Origin: Apostichopus japonicus
Taxonomy: Eukaryota > Echinodermata > Holothuroidea > Aspidochirotida > Stichopodidae
Reading direction: 5' to 3'
Length of the DNA: 64,000 nucleotides
NCBI RefSeq assembly: GCF_037975245.1
Contig: NC_092583.1
Coordinates: 7,331,264-7,395,263, forward strand
Both the position numbers and the translations under genes were made by a program. This document shows, piece by piece, positions 10,339-22,300 of the stretch (its first letter is position 1; each line of letters opens with the position of its first letter). The notes beneath the pieces were generated by a model. The model was not told where the DNA came from. It worked only from the letters and a program-made list of their open reading frames with translations, and did not search any database.

Positions 10339-13300
10339 CTGTGTGTGTAAAGCAAAAAGTGGAAAGTTAGGTCAGGGTTGGAAGGTTTTATCCGTGGTAA
10401 CGAAGAATTTAGAGTTGATTTTTGATCGAAGGAATGTCGACGAACACCGGTGTGAAGTTAGATACTTATTCCCCGTTCCTCGTTTAAGCTAGGATTCCAT
10501 AAGCACGGATACGGAATGCGGTTGCGGCATTACTTCTTTCATGAGTGTAACGGGACCACGAAAAAGCTTTTGGCCCTAATCCATGCAGCACGCCTTGGAT
10601 CACCAAACCGATGGGTAGCATGAGCTCTAAGGACATTGTAGAAGAGTACCATAATACGTCTTGCCCGGTCCAAAGAGTGCTTGACCAATTTAAAAGACCA
10701 CTAAATCATCACTTATTAAATGAAAGTAACGGGACCTGAACAATCCCTTAAGGCCCTAATCAAACCAGCACGCCTTAGACCACCTAACCAATTGGTCATA
10801 TGAACTCTAAGGACAATGAAAAAGGGTACCATAATGCATCTTGCCCGGTCCAAAGAGTTCTTGACCGATTCAAGTGACCACTACTTCATCATTTCTTAAT
10901 TTAATGTAACGGGACCTGAAAAAATCCCTTTAGGCCCTAATCAAGACCAGCACGCCTAGGACCACGCAACCAATGGGTCATATGAAATCTATGGACATTG
11001 TTGAGGGGTACCATTATGCGTCTAACCCGATCCAAAGAGTGCTTGACTAATACAAATGACTAATGCAAAATCATTATCCAGTAGATTCATCAATATTAAT
11101 TTTCTTTTTTTTGAAGCTTTACTCTAGGTGTGTACCAGTGTGGTGATACAAAACAAAAGCAACACCTTTGGCGCGCAAGATTAATGCTAATTGGTGCTTT
11201 ACGATGATCACCATACACGTTTTCTAGCCTCTCTCCATGAAAGTGTTTGTGAACGCTGTTACCCCCTTCGTAGGTTCTGAAAGATTCCAATGCTACATTC
11301 TATATAGAGCTGACTAAGGCAATCAGTCATCTCGGGTCAAGCGGATATAAACTTAGTTTATTTAGCAAAATAGTCTTCAAGTTAAATAGTTCTACCCATA
11401 CATGTTTTCTATGCCGAAATCCCTTTCTGATTCATTTATGGTCTCCATTAGTCATATTTGGTAATGAACCAATCCAAGTTACCCTATAGTGCCATTCTAT
11501 GCATTTTTATTTTATCGTGTTCCCATGTGCTTGTCCTTTCCCTTAGCGATTTTTCAATGCAAAGTTCTCTTGGAGTGTAAAAGGCACATCCACCATAAGA
11601 AGTTTCACTGAGTTTAATCCAACTAAACATAGACCAGAGTAGTGTGATTTTTAGTAAATTTCCTTTGATTCAGTTTTCCCTAAATATTAAATATAACTTC
11701 CATAATCTAGCTATACAAATTTTACTCAAGAAACAATACACATTCAATCCATTAACAAAAGTCCCAGATTTTAAGTCAATTTCGCGTTTGTTAAATTAAG
11801 TCAAAATTACACGTACACACCATTGTATTTAATGTATTAATTCTTCGGTAAATATAAATTAGGCTATATGATGAGTCAATTATGGAAGTATAGAAGCCAG
11901 GAGAAATATTACATGCTTAATATCCACCCCCCTCTCCCCCACCCCATCCCCATTTATTCTCTGATTGGATTGGAATGTATACTTGCAGAAGAGAAGTTTT
12001 GCCAAACTTACTTTCATCTGGTAGAATTGATACACTTTTACCGATCTATGTGCAAAAATGTTCCATTTCACTATTACTCAATACTTCATAAGATAAATGT
12101 GAAGGAGCGAAACAAAGGACCATGCGTTCTGATTGTAATTGAATGATTCATTCAGGATGTTTCCTAGAAGTTTTCTCTCGTAAAAATGCGCTTGAACATT
12201 AAGCTCGAACTAAATGATACCGGTGTACGAACTGACTGCCTACCATCATTTAACGTCCATGGAATTACCTTTAAACGGCTGAGAGTTCATATTTATCATA
12301 GCGTGATTCCTCCCTTGCGTCGAACCATTAAAATTCTTAAGTGATAGATAACTGAAAGTATCTGCAGCATGTTGATACTTTAACTGCTTTTTCGCATTTG
12401 TATTCCCAAATGAATTAAATATCGGAAATAGTCACAATTTCCTTCTTTCCTTCTACGAATGTCTCTCCATGCTCTGACCCACCTTATAGGAGAGTTAAAG
12501 TGATATTGTTCAATGTTTGAACGTTACTGCATGTGCCATTAATACGTGGTAGGCCTAGGGGATGGTATATTTCTTTGTTTGTTTGTCCGGCTGTAAGCTT
12601 CAGTTGAGCTTTTATGACAGTATGCCTGCTACAAGCCTGCTACAGCCTTGCTACAGCCCTGGAAAGATGCTGTCGCTTTATTGTGTTCAAATAACTGCCA
12701 CATTGCAATATTTCCCCTTTGATTAGGCTGAAATTTTGTAAGTAATTTGCGCAAGTTAAAGTGTTATATATGCGGACATATCGATGAATTCGGAAGTCAT
12801 TTAGAGGTAACTTTTTAAAATTGTAAAAACTTTCCTACAGAATTTGGCCATATATAGACATGCGGCTATTAATTGGAATGCACTTGAAACGAGTTCTTTC
12901 TTTTTCATTCATTGAGGGTCCAAAGTGCTATTTGTAATGCTACCGGTTGACACCAAGCGCACGAAACATAACATATGAGATGGACATTAATTTAAAAAGT
13001 GATGGTGTAGTGATCATTTAAATTGGTCAAGCACTCTTTGGACCGGGCAAGACGCATTATGGTACCTCTCTACAATGTCTTTAGAGTTCATATGACCCAT
13101 TAATTGGGTGGTCCAAGGCGTGCTGGTCTTGATTAGGACCCAAATGTTCTTTATTCGTTGTCCCGTTACACTCATTGAAGAAGTAATGATTTAGTGGTCA
13201 TTTAAATTGGTCAAGCACTCTTTGGACCGGGCAAGATGCATTATGGTACCCTTCTACATTGTCATTATAGTTCATATGACCCATTGGTTGGGTATTCCAA

Positions 13301-16300
13301 GGCGTTCTGCATGGATTAGGGCCCAAAGCTTTTTTCGTGGTCCCGTTATACTCATTGAAGAAGTAATGATTTAGTGGTCATTTAAATTGGTCAAGCACTC
13401 TTTGGACAGGGCAAGATGCATTATGGTACCCTTCTACATAGTCATTAGAGTTCATATGACCCATAGATAAACCTCTTTCCACGACCAAATGTTGAACATC
13501 TTGTAAGAAAGTTTTTTTCTTGCCAGAGGTGTTACGTCGATACCATTGTCGAATACGTAACTGAATAGGTAGCAGTTACTCATTTGCGAATGTCGAACGA
13601 GGAACGGGGAATAAGTATCTAACTTCACAACGGTGTTGATTTTTGATCGAAAGCATGTTGATGAACAGCTCCCAGCCTGCGAAATAGCTAAATAGCTTAC
13701 GTCTTACAAACGGCACTAAATTCATTAAAAGCTGTTGATTCATGGAACTACAAAGTCGAGAACCAAAATATTACTAAATGTACAGATCAAATTAATCGGC
13801 ATAGTAATTTCGAAGATATGAGAAATGAGACGTTCAAGGCCTAATTTAATAATAAGAATAGCCTGTAGATCCATGGCTTAAACTTAGGCTTTATTGGCTC
13901 CAAATATGCTAGATATTCAAATATGGTCACCTTTGGTCAAAATTCTTAAACTGATTTTATTACAACCTTCGAGGAAATTTTCCTCAGTGGGACATTCAGT
14001 CATCTTGTGTGTTCCTTAAAAATGTCTGAGAAAAATTTGGATAATAAAAACCTGCAGGAAAATACTTGTCGAAAACTTCTAGCAATGCTAGCGTTTTCCT
14101 ATTAAGAACCCTCTTCCGCATAAAACGTTGTAACGAAGCTCGGATCATCCCGATTTAACTGAATCGAGGGCGCCCGACACCTTTCTTTATTCACTAGCGT
14201 GACATGTTATACTCATGTGGACACTCATGCAACTTGCGCGTCTCTGATAATCTGCCTCATGCTGAATAGATCGCCAGTGCACGGCAAGACTCGAACAAGT
14301 GCGGACGCGAGGCCCTCACCGTTAATTGGTTGACAAAAAAAAAGGGTTTGGTGGATGTTTGTCATCACTTATGGGTGAGATTTTTGTATCTTTGTCTCTC
14401 TAAATACTTAGGCAGTTTTTTTTTTGTACTTACAGAGGGTGCGTGCGTCCATCGTACAGGGATTTTTACTGAGGGTTCGTGCGTGCGTCCATCGCACAGG
14501 GAATCTCATTGAGGGTGCGTGCGTGCGTCCATCGTACAGGGAATCTCACTGAGGGTGCGTCACGTCGAGAGGAAGTTGTACTTACAGAGGGTGCGTGCGT
14601 CCATCGTACAGGGATTTTTACTGAGGGTGCGTTCGTGCGTCCATCGTAACGGGAATCTCACTGAGGGTGCGTGCGTCCATCGCACAGGGAACAGGCGCGG
14701 CGGGACGGAAAAATTATTGGGGGGGCTAATGTGTGGAGACTATCTAAGCGGAGCGCCACCATCGGTTGGGGCGGAGCGTACAAGGGTTTTTCAAACCCCC
14801 AGGTGGCCGGAAACGGCACTTTCCGAGTGTTTTATGCTGCGAATACCTAGCCCTAAAATATGGGTCTCAAGCAGGGGCGTAGCGAAGTTGTTTTCGTTGG
14901 GGGGGGGGGGGGTGTGGAGAATTTGATTTTCCGACGGATCTGGAAGTGGTGACTGAAATGGGGGAGGGGTCTAAGGGGAGGGGGTATCCCCCTCCCCTTT
15001 GGAAAATTTTTAGTTTTGAAACGTCCTTAGATGCAATCTGGTGCATATTTTAAGTCAAATTTGATTTGCCGACGGATCTGGAAGTGGTGACTAAAATGGG
15101 GGAGGGGTCTAAGGGTAGGGAGTCTACCCCTCCCCTTTGGAACATTTTTAGTTTTGAAACGTCCTTAGATGCAATCTGGTGCATATTTTAAGTCAAATTT
15201 GGCGCTGAAGAAGCTCCCGTTCTCCTTTTCTCTATTCAGCTTTCCTTCTTTCTTCCCCTTCCGCTTTCTTCACCTTTTCTCCTTTTGCCGACAGACCCAA
15301 AATTTGCCGACAGCGACCAAATTATTGGGGGGGGGGGGTGTGACACCCCCCCCCCCCCCCCGCTCGCTACGCCCCTGGTCTCAAGCCTGCAATTTCTCAG
15401 ATTGCACGTAAAAATCTGTAAAAAACATTGTAATTTGTATATTCGATGGTGTTTTAAGAGAGTAGCTATTACTCGTAGTGTACTCGCAAAGACGTTTTTG
15501 AGTGTAGTAAATTACTACTTGCAATTAAATGCAATAATTAAATAAATGTCATAAGAAAAAACAGAAAGCATTCCTTAATGTCAACAAATGGGTAAGTCCA
15601 AAACTATGTGCAGTTGCCAACAAATTTCTATGAACCACGCACTGTCGCGATTTAGTACCCTATACAGTACAGGTGAAATGCTAATATTGTGAGTTTGTTC
15701 GTTTAATAATTGATTGCGTTTAAACAAAGAGACATGTTCCACGCAATGCGTGTACTCGTAGTGTACCGGTACTCACACTCACTGCTTCCACTTTTCACGG
15801 GGCGTGAAGAGGCGGTTGGGGTGAAAATGTGGTCTATAGCCAGGGGACGAGCCGAGGGTCCCCCAGCATTTACTAAAATTATTACACCTATATAGTTTAC
15901 GTGTGCATCGGACAGATCGACAAGTATGCATTGAAAAATGGGCAGATGCACGTTTCGGAGCCTTGGTAAATATTGGGGGGGGGGGGGGCTTATCATGCAT
16001 TTGCCCCCTCAACTTTTTTATTGGGGGGCTGAGCACCCCCAAGCCCCCCCCGGTTCCGCCGCCACTGACAGGGAATCTCACTGAGGGTGCGTGCGTGCGT
16101 CCATCGTACAGGGAATCTCACTGAGGGTGCGTGCGTGCGTCACGTCGAGAGGAAGTTGTACTTACAGAGGGTGCGTGCGTCCGCGACGACCAGCTACCGT
16201 ATAAAGAATAGGAGTTCGACTAGGATTCCATAAGCACGGATACCGATACGGAATGCGGTTGCGGCATGCGGTGTGCGGATGCGTACGTTTGCGATTCCAA

Positions 16301-19300
16301 CAATGCGGATAAAAATCTGATACTGATGCGGTCGTTACTAAGGGACCGTGCTTAAGGGATCTGAATATATACGAGCAATATGGCACCAAACACGTCGAGA
16401 ATGCGTTTACATCGACTGTATGCACAGGAAGAACACCTGACCTTGATGCTTTCGATGTATCTGACGATGAAGGTTGGTGTTTGAAACAGTTTTGATCATC
16501 AATGGAAGCATTTCTAGGTTTCACCTGTTCCATAAGAAAGTTTTATAATAGCCTAGGCTTATGTTAAATACGTTGAAACTGCCGTAGTTTACATCGTCTG
16601 TGGTTGTTATCCAGAAAATCTCCTCATGTAGGATCACAGAACATTCGATCTCCATTATATACCTTAATCCGCAGAGGTGTGATATGCCCGGCGCAGTTCA
16701 TGCACTAGTCGTATTTTTCAAAAGTCTAATATCCTAGCTATGACCTATGTATATGAAGGTCTCTTGACTTCATAGAGATTTGTTGGCTGAGCCATGGGCG
16801 GCGATCCGTACTTCCGAGTGGGGGGGGGGGGGGATATGACCTTGTTGGCTATCTAAGCGTAGCGCCACCATGAGTTGGCGCGAAGCGTACAAGAAAATTT
16901 TGGGATTTACAAACCCTGTAGGTGGCCGGAAAAGGCACTTCCCGAGGTTTCCAAGCGGCATATACCCAACTTTAAAATAGGGATATCATGTCCGAAATAT
17001 CTCATAATCAGGATCCAAAATACTTTTTTTTTTTAATTTTGGGTGTTATTTTGGGAAACTTGCCCTATCCAATCTTGTTTCAGGCGCTACGTTAGAATGT
17101 TCGAGAGCTCTTTCATATTATTCGATGAAGAAAATGGCCTCCTGCAGGCTATGATAGGCCTATACACATGCAATACACAATTACACATAATTACATTCCT
17201 AGGTACCGATTGCTAGGGCATCCAGGTGAAACGTGTATTAAGCATTACCCTGGAAACATGAGATTCTCAGCTGGGAACATGTACGTTTGTAGGCCTACTA
17301 TAGGGCCTATATGAATACTATGAGGGTGCATATATGTACTATATCAATACTGTGGGCGCAATAATACATTTTGTTGTTATAGGGCCAATGAAGCCTACAG
17401 TCAAATATACTTGCTATATAAAGACGGTTTATTTGAAAAGATCGCACTGCGTTTATGGTAGGCGAGAAATGAAGCTAAAAAAGAGCCGTACATTCACGAT
17501 GATGCATAAATGTAGGCATGAAAATATGCTTATCCCTGGCATTTGGTGGGGGGGGGGGGGATATGGTGTATTACATCCCCTCCACCCATTTTCATGGGGC
17601 GGATATCCCCCCTCCCCCCAGGATCGCCGCCCATGGTTGGCTCGAGTCCAATTCGTTGTTAAAAGCTATTTAATCGTGTCTTTCTTTATTTCTCTGTTCA
17701 CACTTATTAAAAGGTTTGTTAAATTTAACCAACTCAACCCCAGCTAGCTGCCCCTCGTTAAAAATGACTAAGCACCCGAAAGAGAATACTGGATTATTAA
17801 ATGATTGTATTCAATGACTGTATTCGGTTTTCATTTGAAGAAACGGCAAGTGAAAAACAGAAAACACCGATGGTGGGTTCATCAACTGTTCCGTACCCGA
17901 CGCAGATATGGGGCCTATCATACTTTGGTTAATGAGCTCAGGTTTGACAACGAAAAATTCAAGCAATATTTTCGTCTAACTAAAGATCAGTTTGCACAAG
18001 TCCTGTCAACGGTTGAAGAAGCTTTAGTAAAGCATTGCAGAAGCAGGGAAGTTATATGCCCTCGACAAAGACTTGCAATTTGTATAAGGTATGTACAAAA
18101 TGATAAGACTATGAGAACAAAATATGAAACAAAACAATATAATTCGTCGTTCTTTCACGCATGTTTCAAGAGATTAACTTTGAATTTACTTTTAAAAATT
18201 CCATCATATTAAGGTAGCATACGCCCATTTAAAGCCCCATTGACTTACACACTAAATCACAAAAGTAATGTGGTCTTTTAGTCTAGATAGAAGTTTTCAC
18301 TAGCTAAACGCTACCCATCACCAGATAGCTAACAAGAAGGCCTTTCATGACATTATCAATTTTCCGTATTATGACCATGTAGATTTTTGGCTGACCGAGC
18401 CGGAAGTTTTTTCGTCACTTGTAAACAAACCTCTTCACTCAGTAGTTAACAATTTTCCTACGCTGCTCCTGGAAGGCCTAAAGGGGTCTAAAATTGCCTC
18501 AATTGACCCAATTTTTGCACCACATGTACTTCCATTCAAGTTCTTTAACATGCAAGCCACAAAAAACTAGATTATGATTGATAACAGGTCAAAAAAGATG
18601 TTCTACTGCTGCTTTTTGGCACTTTTCCTGAAGGAGAATAATCGAGCGGATGGATATAGACTCTAATAGGAGTATGCCACCTTAAGTGTTATTACAGAGA
18701 AAGCAAATCACCTGTATCATCAATGTTACCATTAGGGCACACTATTATTGTCACCAAACGGCTAGATTTTCCCATTGACTTAGTGTGTTGTTTAGACTAA
18801 CATGTGGTCGAAGATAGGAGCAATAACAAAAGTATTCGGTGTAAATTTTTAGTGCCAGCTTACTGCGACACAATTTGAGCAAATAAACAGATGGTTAGGC
18901 TAGATTTTCCCATTGACTTAGTGTGGTGTCAGGTTTTGTACACCTACATAACAATATGAGATTTGCCCAAGCTTCCTTTCTTAAGATATCATGTTTACAA
19001 AGTTTTCCTAATTTGACTCCCCGTAATCCCTAATGACCTTTGACCTCCACCAAAAACAATAGGCTTATTGTAACCAAAGTGGTACTTATCCATAACAAAT
19101 CTAGAATTGAAGTGGTTCATGCATCCTATAATTCATTTATTAATGCTGTAGAAAGGGTCGCTGTAAGTTGCGATGGCAATGGCATAATGGGGACTTGAAT
19201 CAAATCTGGATTTTCTGCATTAAACAAAAGTTGGGAAATCTGCATTTTTAAGCAGGATCTAAATTGGGGACACAGCCTCTTAATTCTCTCTGAACAACTT

Positions 19301-22300
19301 TGAAAAAATAACTCATCGCCATCTTTTACTAGTGGCTCCTGCATAGCCTTCTCCATATCCTCCCAACGGCGCTTATGTTGTTGTATGAGGCCTTTTAGTG
19401 CATTTTCTATCCCACTATCCATTTCTTGTCCGTCTGTTTTCCTTCTGTTAGTTTTAATTGGAACAGGCATTTCATCAGCATCACATGAGCTTGTGGATGG
19501 TCTGACGTCCAAGGTTGGCTCGCCTGGTGATGGTGACGGGGCAGGCGACACTGCTTCACTTGTGCTGTGAAAAGAGCCAATAATAAAACAAAGCAATAAT
19601 TCCCTCTCACTTCAATATTCCATACTTTGTTTTCAATCTCAATGTTCCTTGAAAAAAAAATGGACTGACAACTCTCCTCAATATTTACCCTTTTCTTCAG
19701 ATTTCTGGCCACTGGGGAATCTTTTCGTTCCATCGCATTTGACTATCGCGTAGGATACACCACAGTTGGTAATATTGTTGGTGAAGTTTGTAAGGTGATA
19801 TGGAATCGGTTGTCAACCGTTTTCATGCCAGTTCCAAACACCAGTAGCAAATGGAAATTGATTGCAGCTAATTTTTTGACAAAGTGGCAATTCCCACATT
19901 GCTTGGGGGCTATAGATGGCAAACATATTGTTATGAAGGCGCCACCAAATTCTGGATCACTTTATTTCAATTATAAGAACACATTCTCTACAGTCCTCAT
20001 GGCATTAGTTGATGCGAACTTACAATTCATTTGCATTGATATTGGTGCATATGGCAGAAATAGTGATGGTGGTGTCTTTGCCAATTCAAACCTGGGAAAA
20101 GCTATTGCAGCCAATACTTTACAGGTACCAGATGATTCAACCCTACCAGAAGAAGAACACCTTGGAAAAGTCCCTTATGTGTTTGTAGGTGATGAGGCGT
20201 TTCCACTACAAAAGCATATCCTTCGTCCATACCCAGGGAGGGGTTGTCGGCACGATCAGCAAATTTTTAATATGAGATTGTCAAGAGCACAAAGGATTGT
20301 TGAGAACTGTTTCGGTATACTGGCTGCTCGGTGGAGAGTTTACCACACAAAAATTGCTGTTCGAGCAGAATGGGTGAACGACATTGTCAAGGCAACATGT
20401 GTTCTTCACAATCTTATACAAAGAGATACAACCCCAGCCCAAATTACTGAACTAAACCAAGGATCTGAAAGAATGGCAGTAGAAGGCCTAAGAGACATTC
20501 CTCGGATTGGAAACAGAGCTGGGGTAGAGGCCATCCAATGCAGGGAAATATTTAAGGAGTATTTCTGCAACGTAGCTCCAGTTGAATGGCAAGAATCCCA
20601 CGTGACTCGAGGTATTTTCATGGCATGAAGTGTCAAACTGAAAACATACCCCAGCAGAATATGCTTACCTTCCAATTGAAGTCGAACCACCATACACTTC
20701 ACCATCAAGAGATAGCTCACCCCCAGATGGAACGTTGCTCTCAGTACTGTAGTAGAAAGAGATTAAGATTTTGCAAATGTGTTGTACAACATATTGCTTC
20801 AGTTGTACGAGACCTTTTCAATAACAGAGGATGGTTGTTCTGGTTATAAAACAAAGTGAACCCTGTAAAAATCTGATCATATCCCCCCATTGAGTTTGAC
20901 TGCAGTAATTACCAACGTTTTAAAGCCAAATTAATTTTTCCTTCAGCAAGCAAGCACAAAATGTAATTTTGTCAGCATTTCAAATAGATCATTGCCAATT
21001 AATATATAGCCAGGATATGGACTTTTGATGAAAATTGTTTAATTATCTCAGAAAGTTTACTGATTTTAAATTATTACTTGTTTTCTTCTATAAACTGGTC
21101 AAGAAAAGACATCATCTCGTAATATTTCCATTTCTTTGCCCTTTCGGCAGCCTGTCCACTTTTCTTTGTTTTGAATTCGCGTCGTTTCTTCATATAGCTG
21201 TCCCTTTGATTTCGCCACCTTTTCTTCCACTCCGGTGCTGAAATGATGAAGGAAATACCCTACATAAGTTTTTCCAGTGTATCAATATATGCTAATTGAT
21301 AAAGATGAAAAGAAAGGAACAAGGACTGTAATTCTCCACATTTGCTAATTCAATCGCTAAATATGTATCTTAACACTACACAAATATCTGATGGCTATAA
21401 AGCAACTGTACTTGAACACAATGACCAGTCCTTACTACATATGCCCTTACTATATATACAGCAATGTCCCTATTTTCGTGTGTCCCCTAATTTCATGCAC
21501 CCCAATGTGTACTGTTTGCACCTAGTGAGGGAGGCCTATACTATAACTACATTAACCTGCGGTGTTTGTCTTGAGAAAATGATGACTCCTAATGTAAATA
21601 TGTTTTAGAACTCCAAAATTGTCTGCTTTGATGCCACTATAAGCATGTGGGACCTGGGCCTAAGCTTTGTTCTAAGGTTGGCTAAACCAGCACAGAAAAT
21701 AAAGATCATGTAATTAGTTTAAACTGTTGTGGATTTTTGGAGAAAGCAAAGCACCATGCATGAAATTAGGCACCATAGGCATTTTTAACAGTAATGTGAA
21801 CTGCATTGATTAAATAATTAGCTCATTCGGTCGAAAGGAATCGTTATTTTGCGCACAATTTTGGAAAAAGGGACTCCAAACATAGACCTAGGCCTAATTT
21901 GATAATTGTTATTACAGTTCAAATGTTGGCATTTCTATTATCACAGAAATTACTTAATTTGATTTCTGAGTTCATCATTATTTTGGCCTATATTTAGTTC
22001 TCCCCCATGCAACATAGACCAGGACTAGGCTCATACATCTAACAAGCTAAAGGTGAGTTCATAATCATATTCATAATCATCATAGTCAAAGCTTCTCAAT
22101 CAATGATGATGCTAGTACTAGTAGTACTTCTACATGTTAGCCTAGCCTAGTAACAGTAAATACTAGTGTTTACACGGGTCCAAAAATCGGGAACCGGGTA
22201 CCCGAGGGCCGTTACCCGTCGGGTATCCGGGTACCCGGAAAAATTGTTTACCCTCGCGTATCACGATTTTTAAGAAATTACATATTGGATGCTGTAATAA

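Noticed and set aside
16162-16533. Minus-strand 123-aa frame
   Set aside because: Antisense of transposase exon 1 and the Harbinger terminal repeat zone.
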